Assembly: GCA_002633025.1 (NCBI GenBank)
Contig: NMRB01001776.1
Location: forward strand, 87,702-151,701
DNA: 64,000 nucleotides
Direction of reading: 5' to 3'
From: Notospermus geniculatus
Lineage: Eukaryota; Nemertea; Pilidiophora; Heteronemertea; Lineidae
Shown: positions 11,215-22,148 of the stretch, piece after piece
How positions within the stretch are numbered: position 1 is the first letter of the stretch
How the letters are laid out: each line of letters begins with the position of its first letter
Notes under the pieces: generated by a model
What the model was told of the DNA's origin: nothing
What the model saw: the letters and a program-made list of their open reading frames with translations, nothing else
Databases searched by the model: none
Position numbers and translations under genes: made by a program

Positions 11215-11808
11215 GGATGTAAATGTAATGTAGGTAAAAAACCATAAAGGTTTAACTGCGAACGATGAAGTAACTGAGGGATACACTTCATGTGTTGCCA
11301 CCAGATGTCTCTCACTGCCTGAATTTTGGCTTTACGTAATAGGCAGGCGCTTCGACTCTTTTTGTGGTGAAGGGGTACATGAACCTGTCAACTTGATGGT
11401 TTGAATTCCATTTCTGAGGATAACAGAGCTGTTTTCAGCACAACTGTGTTCCACGTGCAAATGTACGTTAGCCTATTCAAATCTACACAGATGACCCTGT
11501 GCTCACATCGTTCGTGGGGTTCTCGTTAATTCAGTCCTTTTGTATCATAAGATCAACTAGTCGGAGTTCAACAAAATTTGCAGTAAACATGCAGAAGGGT
11601 CTCTCCTATCATATGGAAGAGTCAGAATGCAAATCTGTTGAGGTTAAAGGGATACTGTCCACATTCATAAAATGCTAAATTTGTAAGTTGAACCTTTATG
11701 GTTGATTCCTTTATGGTAGAACATATACCTGGATATTATTTTAGAAATTCTTGGAGCCACGATCCTATTGTTGTCACCAATATTCTGTCATCTGCTTTCT
11801 TTAAACAG
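11215..11808. other. Gene A intron 1, 3' part
   Basis: Non-coding. The last 150 bp ('ttggagccacgatcctattg') align with the sequence just before exon 2 of gene B (45047-45094), so it belongs to the ancestral duplicated intron rather than to an insertion. Confidence 0.55.
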
Positions 11809-11940
11809 CAGAGAAACTGCCCAGGTATCGTCCCTTCAATGAACTTGAAGAGGTCCTAGTGCAGCCTTCCGTTCCCAGGAAACCCGAGCCCCCACCGGAG
11901 CACAGACAGAAAAGTCCGAGTCGTCAGCCACGTTTTAAAG
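11809..11940 (+). CDS. Gene A exon 2: Pro/basic linker
   Basis: This 132-nt symmetrical exon (phase 1 to phase 1) lies between the acceptor TTTAAACAG and the donor GTTCGT. It encodes residues 40-83, starting AEKLPRYRPFNELEE and ending in a Pro- and Lys/Arg-rich stretch. Exon 2 of gene B has exactly the same length, phase and donor sequence, and shares the LPxYRP motif and QPS. It looks like a flexible cytosolic linker between the membrane span and the C-terminal domain; no known domain. Low complexity limits any functional reading. Confidence 0.75.
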
Positions 11941-12530
11941 GTTCGTATGGCTTTACAACGTACTATGTTAGGCCCTCTACCCATTAGGAACATTATGCAA
12001 TTGCTGCGATGTCATTTACTAGTATACATGTACATAGCTGACTTTTATGCGGTTTATATCGGGTGGCCCAGAAAAAACGATAACACTTTTCATTTTAGGG
12101 TTATTCATAAAGTATCAAAGCGACGATTCTTATATTCGTAATGCCACTGATATGAAACACCGTTCATGAAAATATCAGCTTCAAACGTAGAAAGACACAG
12201 GAACAGCAGCACTTTTAGAATTAGTTGCCAAAAAATGCAGTGCCGAAAGTTATTTGTAATTCCACCGACCTTTTTTAACTGAACAGATGATCAGCGTGAC
12301 CTCAATTTTCATCAGAAACTGCACACGACTGAAGTCCGTGGTCTACCACTTCCAGCCTTTAATGAAAAGCTGAATTACCACTGTTCGAATATTAATGCAC
12401 ACCACTGTATAAGGCAAACAAAGTGTATACAAGATAAAAAGTCGTGTGGAGAGAAAAATCGTATACATACAAGATAAAAGTCGTGTATACATACGAGATA
12501 AAACGAAGTTTAAGCAATCAAACAATAGGA

Positions 12531-12636
12531 AGGTTTCGCAAGCGCCCGGTTGGGCCATACGACGACGTTTATCTATTGTTTGGGTATACCCACACAAACG
12601 ACTTCGTAGGGCCTAACCGGGCGCTTGCGAAACCTC
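12531..12636. repeat. GCAAGCGCCCGGTTRGGCC hairpin in gene A intron 2
   Basis: A hairpin MITE with AGGTTTCGCAAGCGCCCGG at one end and CCGGGCGCTTGCGAAACCT at the other. The homologous hairpin sits at the same place in gene B (50181-50294), so the insertion predates the gene duplication. Confidence 0.7.
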
Positions 12637-12920
12637 CCTATTAAACATTAACTTTGCGACAAAGTTATTTTTCATAATCCGAATTCACCAAATGCACATT
12701 GCATTTTCAGTAAAAATATACGTTGTCGTAAGGTAACGTTTATCGTTTGATTTCTTAAACTCCCTAATAAGTCGACTATACACGACATAAAATGTCGACT
12801 ATACGACATAAAAGTAGACTACGGCATAATAATTCAACTATATAGGAGACAAAAGCAGAATAGTGATAATTTTCATGTCCCTTCCCGGGCGCCGTAAAAA
12901 TCAACCCATTGAATAATGTA

Positions 12921-13204
12921 CAGTGGAACCTGGACCATTGAACACCTCCTACTTTGAACACAATGGGCCGTATTCACGGGTCGCACTTTAGCCTAAACTG
13001 CAGCTTTAAAGTTAAACTTTCTCTATGCTTGAAGCATTGAAAAAAGTCAGACTTTAATGAAAGTGTGCCCTGTGCATACGGCCCTATTTCTCGGTCCCGG
13101 CAAAACTAAGCCCACTTTTGGGGGACCTTGGTACATTGAACACCTGTGTACATTGAACACTTTGAGCTGGTCCTGTGAGTGTTCAGTGTAGGCAGGTTCC
13201 ACTG
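12921..13204. mobile_element. TA-flanked element with CAGTGGAACCTG termini
   Basis: Inverted ends CAGTGGAACCTG and CAGGTTCCACTG are flanked by TA on both sides. The homologous position in gene B (50570-50600) lacks it, so it entered gene A after the duplication. TA duplication and the CAGTGGAACC terminus fit Tc1/mariner/pogo-like non-autonomous elements. It carries a second MITE inside (12965-13084). Confidence 0.7.
12965..13084. repeat. Hairpin MITE with CTTTCTCTATGCTTGAAGC core, copy 2
   Basis: Ends are GGGCCGTATTCACGGG and GTGCATACGGCCC, with the same centre as 11101-11214. It is nested inside the TA-flanked element 12921-13204. Confidence 0.7.
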
Positions 13205-13251
13205 TATCAGTTTATTTTTTTTCATTTTCGTCTATTACGACTTGATTTCAG

Positions 13252-13616
13252 GTTACAAGGTGGCAAAAACCTTCATGGACAAACATGTGGCCTCCACACT
13301 CGAAATGCCTAGCAAAAAGCGTCGCTTTTTCGCGGACCGAAAGTCTAAGGCAAATTACAGTTGTGATTTACGTCCGTACATTTATACTATCATAGTTGTG
13401 GATGACAAGGACGAGTTTCGTGAAGAAATTTCGTACGAAGCTGAACGAAATGCTTATGGAGAAGAACAATTCACAACGGACAGTACCTTTCAAGTTGTGA
13501 ATTTTGAACTTGATGATGGACGCTACTACTTTCACGGGGAAGGGGAAGCCAGTCTTGTTTTGAACTGCAATATGTGGAAGAAGGTCTTTCATCTAGCAGG
13601 AGTGGAATTTCTCTGA
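13252..13616 (+). CDS. Gene A exon 3: C-terminal domain of unknown protein
   Basis: The acceptor GATTTCAG precedes GGTTACAAGG, and the frame continues from exon 2 in phase 1 to a TGA at 13614-13616. It adds 121 residues (84-204). Landmarks are KTFMDKHVAST, YTIIVVDDKDEF, EISYEAERNAY, FTTDSTFQVVNFEL, GRYYF and the end CNMWKKVFHLAGVEFL. The alternating pattern suggests a small mixed alpha/beta domain; I recognise no family. About 80% of residues match gene B exon 3, much more than in exons 1 and 2. No polyadenylation signal was confidently placed. Confidence 0.8.
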
Positions 13617-13622
13617 CGTTTC

Positions 13623-14339
13623 CCTGGCTGACAAATTCATGAACAGACATGTCGCTTATACACACATGTGTGAAATGCCAAACAAAAATCGTCCTGACTT
13701 TGCCAACCAATAAGCGGCATGGAAAATTACCTAATTCGAAATCTACATCTAAGTACGACCCAATGGAATGCGGAAGTCAGGAAATGATACAAGAATTTGC
13801 GGTTTCCAATTATTATGCATTCGACCTGCGTAACGGTGACGATCCGTTGCACACTATTGGGGACCACTAAAGTCTGTTTGTCTGATCGCGTTGTCGATCT
13901 GTTATTCAAGAGTTGCGTGTGATTAAAGGCCCGTGAAAAATGCTACATACATGTATTACCTAACTTCCGCATTCCATTGGATCGCGCTTAGATGTTTCCG
14001 GATTTTACCACATATTTTTTACACAATCATACAAAACAAGAATACACGTCCATTCTGCGCAACGATTGCGGAAGACAAAGGCTGAGACAAAGCAAATGGA
14101 GAACGTCTTTTCAAACAGATCGCCATTTTGAATTTGAGAATTTTGAGCTCCCAAATGGCGTTTGCTACGAAATTCAGACTGAATGCGTCGCCATGCTCGT
14201 ATTGCGATGCAAGTCAGATGATGAAGTATGTCATTTACAAAGGGTTGAGTCCATAAAACTCACCATATTTCACGGCCTCAAACTTTCTTTGTCGGCCAAT
14301 TTTCGATTCCGTCATTTTACAAAAACTGGGAATCAGTAA
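13623..14339 (+). pseudogene. Decayed extra copy of exon 3 behind gene A
   Basis: Right after the stop codon, LADKFMNRHVAY and EMPNKNRPDFA (13628-13712) repeat the start of exon 3. The remainder follows after an inserted segment of about 250 bp (about 13740-13985, bounded by a 22-bp inverted repeat around 'aatggaatgcggaagt'). There TDRHFEFENFELPNG and CVAMLVLRCKSDDEVCHL (about 14120-14240) parallel the second half of exon 3. A long open frame remains from 13992, but its first part is out of frame relative to exon 3. A stop after FANQ and the frame changes mark it as a relic. Gene B has the same relic. Confidence 0.65.
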
Positions 14340-14719
14340 TAATTTTTTTTAGATTTTTAATCATAGCAGTGGCCAAGTAGGCCAATGCATTTGTGAAAGG
14401 CGTTAATCAGTGACCTGGGGGAAATCAGAATCCCTTATTGTGAATGTATGTGAGTGTTTTATTGTCTGTGATTGTGTCCATGTTGGCAAATTACAGATTA
14501 CAAATAATGTTTATTGTTGCCAGTAGATTTTACATCTAAAAGTCTGATGGGTGTTGCCCATAGTTTCCCAATGACTAGTACATAGTTTTGAGGAATGAGT
14601 TGATTGGGCAGAGGCCTCTCCGGACTGCCACTGTATACTGTAAAGTTGAGTTGCTGTGTATATACTTGTAGTGTGAATTGTAGTGAGGATCTATATACCG
14701 GTAGTGAGAATACATTTTT
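14340..14719. other. Downstream flank shared with gene B
   Basis: Non-coding, but 14390-14570 ('tgtgaaaggcgttaatcagtgacctggg', 'gggtgttgcccata') aligns with 60420-60550. The duplicated block therefore extends at least this far past the gene. Confidence 0.6.
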
Positions 14720-14955
14720 AGCTCAGCTGACCAAAGGTCAGCGGAGCTATTCATATGTATACTGAGTGGCGTCCGTCTGTCTGGCGTCCGTGAAACTGGC
14801 ACGTTTCGCAACCGCAAGGCCCAGGGTCATGAAAGCCGGTGGAGTGATAGGCCCTAGGAAGGACTCGAAACAGGACCAAAAATTTTTGGGGTTACGACAA
14901 AAGGTGGCGAATTGGCGAGTGGCGAGTTGGCGAATTGGCGAGTTTTTTTTGTTTT
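14720..14955 (-). repeat. AGCT-hairpin repeat, diverged subtype
   Basis: In minus orientation it begins with the hairpin AGCTCAGCTGACCAAAGGTC, then GGCGTCCGT repeats and GGCACGTTTCGCAACCGC, like the GACGAC end of the main family. It ends in a GGCGAATTGGCGAGT minisatellite (14906-14945). Confidence 0.55.
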
Positions 14956-15511
14956 TTTTCTGAGTTTTTCGTAGCTGAAAATATTAGATGATGCCTTTTA
15001 AATGTGCACTGAATGGCTTATTCGTAATACAATATCAAGCCAAGGCGAATAAGTTGATATTTAGAGGATATATGTCAGCCGAGATATGAGCACAAGCTGA
15101 AGGCAATATGTGTCTGCAGACCACCACATGTAACCTCGTACCTGTACATCAATGACTATTGGGTATCTGGTCGCAGTAACCAGCCGGCCACGTAGAATGG
15201 CATGAATGATAGAAAGGTGTTGGTGCTATTGCATATAGATGGCATCATGTATGATGAACTTGTGGTAAAAAAAATTCAATGCCGTGCCGGTCCTTGGTTA
15301 ATATGATCTTCGGTGAACAGGATGTGAATGCACTGGGTTCAGTTGGGGTGAATGTGAATTAGGCCTAAAAAGCAATGTATCCTGAATGGATTGTTTGTTC
15401 ATATCGGCTAGGCCATTCGATATTCTGTTTGTTTTGTCGAGAATTTCTGTGTCACGTGTCACTTGAATGAATGCTTAGGCCTAGGCTAGGCCTAGCTGGT
15501 CACATTCACCA
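14956..15511. other. No gene recognised
   Basis: Plain non-coding sequence with several AGGCCTA words near 15475-15495. It runs into the assembly gap. Confidence 0.35.
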
Positions 15512-16271
15512 NNNNNNNNNNNNNNNNNNNNNNNNNNNNNNNNNNNNNNNNNNNNNNNNNNNNNNNNNNNNNNNNNNNNNNNNNNNNNNNNNNNNNNNNN
15601 NNNNNNNNNNNNNNNNNNNNNNNNNNNNNNNNNNNNNNNNNNNNNNNNNNNNNNNNNNNNNNNNNNNNNNNNNNNNNNNNNNNNNNNNNNNNNNNNNNNN
15701 NNNNNNNNNNNNNNNNNNNNNNNNNNNNNNNNNNNNNNNNNNNNNNNNNNNNNNNNNNNNNNNNNNNNNNNNNNNNNNNNNNNNNNNNNNNNNNNNNNNN
15801 NNNNNNNNNNNNNNNNNNNNNNNNNNNNNNNNNNNNNNNNNNNNNNNNNNNNNNNNNNNNNNNNNNNNNNNNNNNNNNNNNNNNNNNNNNNNNNNNNNNN
15901 NNNNNNNNNNNNNNNNNNNNNNNNNNNNNNNNNNNNNNNNNNNNNNNNNNNNNNNNNNNNNNNNNNNNNNNNNNNNNNNNNNNNNNNNNNNNNNNNNNNN
16001 NNNNNNNNNNNNNNNNNNNNNNNNNNNNNNNNNNNNNNNNNNNNNNNNNNNNNNNNNNNNNNNNNNNNNNNNNNNNNNNNNNNNNNNNNNNNNNNNNNNN
16101 NNNNNNNNNNNNNNNNNNNNNNNNNNNNNNNNNNNNNNNNNNNNNNNNNNNNNNNNNNNNNNNNNNNNNNNNNNNNNNNNNNNNNNNNNNNNNNNNNNNN
16201 NNNNNNNNNNNNNNNNNNNNNNNNNNNNNNNNNNNNNNNNNNNNNNNNNNNNNNNNNNNNNNNNNNNNNNN
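15512..16271. other. Assembly gap, 760 N
   Basis: A run of undetermined bases. Open frames that cross it are artefacts. Confidence 0.99.
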
Positions 16272-16312
16272 CTCTTGAATGATTTTTCCTGTAAAAATAA
16301 TACATGTATATT

Positions 16313-16521
16313 TAAGGGTTATGAAAAGTGACTCGAAATCTCGAATTTTTGACGCAGAAAATCTGACTAACTGCGCACTAAATGGTGCAAATAAGGCTCG
16401 GGGCACCTTCTTATGACGGCTCCCTAGGGCCCCCGAGCCTTGTTTTCCAAATTTTTTGTGCAGTTGGTCAGATTTTTCGCGTCAAAAATTCGATATTTCG
16501 AGTCACTTTACATAACCCTTA
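16313..16521. repeat. TAAGGGTTATG palindromic MITE, copy 1
   Basis: The arms (TAAGGGTTATGAAAAGTGAC and GTCACTTTACATAACCCTTA) are reverse complements for most of 100 bp, with 'aatctgactaactgc' in each. A second copy lies at 31992-32201. Confidence 0.75.
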
Positions 16522-16898
16522 AAGCATTATACATTTATCAACAGAACACGCTCAGCGTTGCACAAATGGGGTGATACGGGCCGATAGGTCGCTGAGGGAG
16601 TTTCAGCAAGGCTCCGTATCGTCGATCCCTATCACGTAAGACGTATGGCTTTAATTTAAAATGCATAGGTCGTTCCTACATAGCACAGTTGCCATTCCAA
16701 TGACGTTCTTTTCGGAAGTGGATCTGTTAGAAGGTAATGCATTTCAATTTTATGGGGAAGCACCGGGCCGCTGGATGATTCTGATTGGCCGATGCCATAC
16801 ATACACACACGACCGATGTACACCGTATACCCCAGTGTTCGAGAGTGTACACAAGACTGTTCGAATCTGCGTGCATTTGAATGGTTTTTAGTTGCCTC

Positions 16899-17182
16899 AA
16901 CCTCGTTCCCAGGGCTTAACGTTGGCTTGTTAAGCCCTGGCTTCAGAACCGAATACCTCGGCTGTGATTGGCTATCGGCGTGACGTCATACCCAATTTGA
17001 AATTTGAAATACCCAGGAAAATGGATTAAAATATGGTTTTATTTTATTTTATTTTTCATATCATAGCAAACATTATTCTTTCTGATGATAGACATAAATG
17101 TTCATAATACAGTTTAATGAAAATATATTTTTACAATCATTTACTGTAACCGAGGTTGAAATAAGCGTTGGGGACGAGGTGC
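16899..17182. repeat. ACCTCGTTCCCAGGG inverted-repeat element
   Basis: CAACCTCGTTCCCAGGGCTT at the left is matched imperfectly by AAGCGTTGGGGACGAGGTG at the right. Terminus resembles 20639-21003. It sits just upstream of the GPCR fragment. Confidence 0.45.
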
Positions 17183-17351
17183 CAAGAATCTTGGAAGTGA
17201 ATCCAGGGTCTAACGACCGAAGCCGAAAATGACCTCGTCCCAAGGCAAAAGCAGAAGCAATTTCGAGTTAGATCCTGCGGCGAGGTTGCTTCGAGCCCTA
17301 GCGGTGGCTTTGGGAACCAAAATGAATGTAATGGTCTTTTACCTGTTTTAG

Positions 17352-17730
17352 AAGAATACACATTAGCTCCGAGCATCCCCGACTATCCCTGGTTGGAGAC
17401 TGTTATTTCTTTTGCACACCTGATATGTGGCAGCATCGTCCCTTTTTCAATTATCGTCGTTTGCAACATTTGGATCATTGTGACCCTGCGAATAGCTGCA
17501 AAGGAAAGAAAAGATATGGGAGTCGCCGAGAGCAATGAGGATAACAACGAAACAGGTACGCGACATTTGACCCGGATGTTGATAGTTGTGAGCGCTGTCT
17601 ATGTCGTCACTTCCCTTCCGTTCCGGATGTACGAGTTGGCTTTTTCAACGTCGGCGGTGAAAAATCAGTACGATATGATGCACCGGTCAATGAGATGTCT
17701 GAACCCCATTGTATTTAGAAGTGGATTTAT
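17352..17730 (+). pseudogene. Rhodopsin-like GPCR, C-terminal half (TM5-TM6)
   Basis: After an acceptor-like TTTTACCTGTTTTAG the frame reads EEYTLAPSIPDYPWLETV, a hydrophobic TM5 with a central Pro (HLICGSIVPFSIIVVCNIWI), a charged third intracellular loop (RIAAKERKDMGVAESNED) and TM6 (LTRMLIVVSAVYVVTSLPF). This is the pattern of class A peptide receptors such as FMRFamide-type receptors. TM7 with its NPxxY is not seen; the sequence dissolves after DMMHRSMRC. TM1-TM4 are absent upstream. It may be an exon of a split gene or a broken one. The other half of a similar receptor lies at 22917-23308 on the opposite strand. Confidence 0.6.
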
Positions 17731-18212
17731 ATTTAGAAGTGGTTTGAGGTCAGTCTCTATCTTTAGCCATGGTGCAAGATGGGGTGTTCATGAACTTGTT
17801 TTCATTTGTTTATTACGACGAGCCGTGGATTTATCACTCACCCTCACCCTTTTTGTGCGAGTACTGAGTTGGGCTTATTTTGTTTGATCATGATGGAGAG
17901 GGAGGGTTGAGTTGTTTACTTTTTTCAGTCGGTATGTTGGCCTGAATTGAATGCTCTTTGCGCAGGCTGTGACAACTTGTGTTCATTGGACTGTTTAGTG
18001 TATCAGGTTGAGCACTTCGTGCTCTTGCATCGAAGGCAGTTTTGTGTGTTTGTGCGAAGATTCTTTATTTCAAACTCTTTCCACGTGAACCATTTACGCC
18101 GCCAGGCTTGTTTATTTATTTTATTGATTTATTTATTTCGTGAAAGTTAATTTCACACTAAGACAGAGTAATACAGACAGAGAAATACAGATACAAGTAC
18201 ATGCAATAGAAA

Positions 18213-18375
18213 AATGAAATAAGATAAGGCAGGGAAAAATAAAGAACAGACTAGCNGAAGGAAAGAAAGAAAGAAAGAAAGAGGCTGAGTGAAACCAATA
18301 TGTTCAGCACACAGATGGTGTGCTGAACATAATGAAATAAGATAAGGCAGGGAAAAATAAAGAACAGACTAGCAG
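18213..18375. repeat. Direct duplication around a GAAA microsatellite
   Basis: The phrase 'aagataaggcagggaaaaat' plus 'aaagaacagactagc' occurs at 18220-18256 and again at 18338-18375, separated by a GAAA run and a 'tgtgctgaacata' palindrome. An N at 18256 sits at the first copy, so a mis-assembled overlap is possible. Confidence 0.55.
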
Positions 18376-18426
18376 AGAACAAATAAAGTACAGAGAGAAA
18401 AGTATTTACAGAGGAGCGGTTTAGTG

Positions 18427-18530
18427 GGAGCCAGGCGCGTTTTTGCAGACACATCAGAAATTCATGTTACGAAATGTACACTTTTCAACTTAATACGGTA
18501 GCGAAACAGTTAAACCATTTCATGTGATAA
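18427..18530 (+). repeat. Second copy of the DNA upstream of gene A exon 1
   Basis: It aligns with 5605-5700, sharing 'aggcgcgtttttg', 'gaaat.catgt' and 'cttttcaa'. No exon follows it. It could be a relic of another family member or part of a repeat. Confidence 0.5.
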
Positions 18531-18700
18531 TAGTGTGGCTTAGATCGGCCATGCAAATCGCAAGCACTAACCAAACAGAAGACAATATCTTTCAACATGT
18601 CAGGGTAGGCCACAAAAAACGTTTTTTTAGTAACTTGTATTTTCTTTCCTTTTCCAAGTGAGTTGCAGAGTGTGCCTCAAAGTTTCATCTCATAGCAAGA

Positions 18701-18960
18701 TGGACATTGAACTGTGGTTTTCAGTGCAGGAGAGGATACAAATTGTGGAACATACTGTACTTTTCTACAACGTCAGCTCTTGTTCAGAGGCAATTTCGAC
18801 CTGAATTCCCAGGGAGGAAAAATTCCCATCGGAATACGACCAAACGCTTGGTAGAGAAGTTTACAGACACTGGAAGTGTGGGAAACAATAACAGAAGCCA
18901 CAGTACGCCACATTCGACCGCGAGAACACCGGCTCGTGTGCGGCAAAATTTTGATGAGAT
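18701..18960 (+). pseudogene. Transposon-type helix-turn-helix fragment (DUF4817-like)
   Basis: MDIELWFSVQERIQIVEHT in one frame is followed, after a frame change near 18780, by FRPEFPGRKNSHRNTTKRLV and EKFTDTGSVGNNNR. This is the layout of the DUF4817 helix-turn-helix seen near mariner-type transposases (ERV.IV..Y, then RL..KF..TGSV). Only the DNA-binding part remains and the frame is broken. Confidence 0.55.
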
Positions 18961-19039
18961 CTTTGCTCGGGTGGCAGCCGTAATAGGCAGCACTGATCAC
19001 GCAGACCACGCGAGAACATACGCATGGGTTTGAACTGGT

Positions 19040-19290
19040 ACACAATAGTCTCGGTCACCCAGCCGCTGTTTCGAATCTGGGGATCGAANCCCCCAATGTG
19101 TGTCGAATTCCTGGCGTCCTCAACAAACTGATGTCGAAAAAAAGGTTAGGTCCTGGGGGTTGAAGAAAAAAGCAGTGTCGAATTCCTGGCGAAAGTGCTG
19201 GTGGTTCTGGGTGAACTAGTGTCGAGTTCCTGGCGAACAGTTTCCCTTCAAGTGTCGAATAAGTGTCGAATGTCTGAACGGGGGGGGGGG
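19040..19290. repeat. GTGTCGAATTCCTGGCG irregular repeats
   Basis: The word GTGTCGAATTCCTGGCG or close variants occur near 19098, 19174 and 19213, with shorter GTGTCGAAT copies at 19251 and 19264, ending in a G homopolymer. A single N lies at 19089. Confidence 0.5.
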
Positions 19291-19311
19291 GTTCAGACTT
19301 CTCATTGACCG

Positions 19312-20638
19312 GTGCATGAGTCAGCCATATTGACGGTTGAGGCAAAACACGCAGTTCTATCTTTTGTTATGTGTTTGGGATTGGAATTATGGGGCAAATT
19401 TTTACTTATATTGTATTGGAGGTGGGCGAAGGTATCGAGCAGACGTAAGGGCTATTTTAAAAAGAATATTATGCAAATGGCAACAAATGGAAACTTTCCG
19501 CGATGTAGCTTGACACGATATTGACTTACAAACTAAGACATCCAATCGTGGATCCAAAAGGAGATGATTATTTCAGAAGGACGTGCGTCACAATCAATTA
19601 AAAACCTTGCGTGCTAACGCTGAAAACTGCCAACCTTGCAGAACGTCATGAAGTAACCCTTCAAGAACAAAATGTGTTTTAGCTACGCTGGCCTTTAGTA
19701 CGGTGAGACCGCAACATCAATATTACGACTAATTAACTGGTGCCTTTTCCGATCCAAATGAGATTTTCTACAGTTATACACCTCTCGGAATAAGTATATG
19801 TACCAGTTTTCTACCCCTCCCCCTTGCTTAATCAGTGACAAGTAGGGGAGAGTGGGTTAAAATGGCCCCTTAAGCTTTCAAATCAGTTTTTTGCCGTCAA
19901 GATGAACTGAATGAGCTTGGGTCAACGTGTTTTGAAATGTTTTTTCATTAATAAATGTAATGACCCTTGAAATATAGTGCCAAGATTAACCATATACTGT
20001 TGATGACCAAGAGAAAAAACGTGCCTGTCAGCCTATGAGGAAAAGTGTCCCCAACCATTGGGGCAAAACGGTGAAACATGATTAAACATTGTGGGTGGGT
20101 TACTGATCAAGGAAAAAACCGCAGATGTGATTCTTATACTAAAAAGAACTGTTTATTCTAACAGTTAACATTATTCTAACAGTTAACAAAAAACAAACAT
20201 AAAAATAGATACAATAGACAACCCTGGGGCCATATTCACCAGCCCTTGCAACTTTGCGTGCACGCAGGTGCATTGTTTGGCTTCACATGCCCTATTCAAA
20301 ATACCCTATGCGAAAATACCCGTGATCTTTAAGGTCAGACGGGGTGAAACCACGAAATTCGTAATTCTCCAAGTTATCCTGACAATACAGGGAGTGCAAC
20401 TGGAATATGTAACAGCCGCACCTGATTCACTGGATGTCCTATTTCAGCAGGGGTTTGTGTGAGTGGATGAAGAGGAGCGAGGTAAAAACCGCTGCTGTGG
20501 GAGGATGACCGGACCAATGCAAAAGAAACTTGGTGCTCAATCAAGAATGAATGATCCGCTTTGTACATTGGATTGGGCCGTAGTGACACCTATTGGTGAA
20601 CTCACTGACAGCTCCTATTGATGAACATGCCTCATCAC
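19312..20638. other. No gene recognised; scattered repeat fragments
   Basis: 19851-19885 carries 'agtgggttaaaatggcccc', which matches the ends of 29229-29818. 20500-20630 ('ttgggccgtagtgacacctattgg') matches 48490-48545 and, more weakly, 33810-33930. No coding feature is supported. Confidence 0.4.
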
Positions 20639-21003
20639 AACCTCGTTCCCAGGGGTCGTTCGCTTTCTGACAATATGGCGGTCGCGTCACTAACCCCTGG
20701 CATCAGCATTGGATTTAACGCACGTGATTGGTTGACGGGAAACCGTCGAATATATCCAAGAATATACCCAAAGAAATTTTCAAAATATTTTGGATCAAAC
20801 CAGAAGGTTATCCAGGTTTGATGATTGTTTGTAAAAAGAATTTTAAAAAGCACAAGTAAGTATTTCAAATTGATTATTTTGACTCGTGCTGCCACCTATA
20901 CTTAGTCTAAGATTCCTGGATTATTAACCGAAGCTGATTCCAGGGGTTAGTGAGCGAGTGGTCCGAGGTTGTCTGAGCGAACTATACCCCTGGGGACGAG
21001 GTT
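20639..21003. mobile_element. AACCTCGTTCCCAGGGG inverted-repeat element
   Basis: Ends AACCTCGTTCCCAGGGGT and ACCCCTGGGGACGAGGTT are 18-bp inverted repeats. A second inverted pair lies inside (cactaacccctgg near 20688 and ccaggggttagtg near 20939). Non-coding, 365 bp. Confidence 0.65.
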
Positions 21004-21145
21004 GGCCTCATCAAGAAGACTCGCCACAGACAAGCCTGACGGTACTACCATGACTACGATCAAGTTTCCGGCGTGAGTTTGCTTCGACACTCCATCGCAC
21101 AAATCCTTCGACATTTTATAGTTTGGGATTTTGGAAGTACCTCCA

Positions 21146-21906
21146 CACTGGGGAATCAGTACTGCGCGAAGCCGTGCGATCGCCGTATTCCGAGTCCGCG
21201 TTTCCAAACCTCCGTGTCAAAATGGCTGACTCGGAAGAAAATGAACAGGACAGGCTACAAAAATCGAACACAGGAGAGAGAAATGTCATCGAATCTGAGT
21301 AAGTAAGGCGTACAGTCGGATCTCAGTGGTCTACTGCTGCTCTCCGAGAAATTTGGTGTTGTAACTCATTTTCGTTAGCGAGTTTGAGCTGTAAAACCGG
21401 CGCGGTGTCATTGCTGAAAAAATTGCACCGGCGTCCCCCGTCCACGTCATGACCGTGTGGCGTGTAGGCCTACCTACATCCCGTAGCTATATATCATGAT
21501 GATGCAGCCTATGAGTATTACAACAGTAACAAGTCTACAGCATGTTAGGCCTACGGTACACGTGGTACAAAAGTTCTTGCATGATAAGACCGTGGTCTCG
21601 ACTAGGCCTACGGTCGACGCCGGTGCCATTTTTTCAGCAATGACACCGCGCTGGTTTTACAGCTCAAACTCGTTAACGAAAATGAGTGACAACACCAAAT
21701 TTCTCAGAGAGCAGCAGTAGACCACTGAGATCCGACTGTACGCCTTACTTACTCAGATTCGATGACATTTCTCTCTCCTGTGTTCGATTTTTGTAGCCTG
21801 TCCTGTTCATTTTCTTCCGAGTCAGCCATTTTGACACGGAGGTTTGGAAAACGCGGACTCGGAATACGGCGATTGCACGGTTTCGCGCAGTACTGATTCC
21901 CCAGCG
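21146..21906. repeat. Large inverted repeat with an exon-like sequence in both arms
   Basis: Arms of about 290 bp (21146-21438 and 21614-21906) are almost perfect reverse complements around a 175-bp spacer. Each arm contains ATGGCTGACTCGGAAGAAAA, an open stretch MADSEENEQDRLQKSNTGER and then GAGTAAGTAAGG, a consensus-like splice donor. It could be the first exon of a host or transposon gene captured in a foldback element. Confidence 0.65.
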
Positions 21907-22148
21907 TGACCTCCTAAGACTTCGATGCCGGTGTGAAGGGAAAGAATGTCCTAGGAAAAAGTGTCCTGGGAACAAAAGATCCCTATTGTTACATTCTAAT
22001 CCCTGGCAATTGGTTTCTATACCCGTGCCGCTTAATCCGTCATTCAACAATAGAAGTGGACACTTTTTACAGGGTGACACTTTTTACTGCTACACCGGTT
22101 CACGGAAATCTCTAAAATTATCGCTCAAGCTTCACCACTCAAGGAAAC

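Noticed and set aside
14080-14339. An active single-exon gene from 13992
   Set aside because: Only its second half aligns in frame with exon 3 and the paralogous sequence behind gene B is full of stops.
15471-16406. Long open frames across the first gap
   Set aside because: They consist almost entirely of undetermined residues; the real ends have no shared coding pattern.
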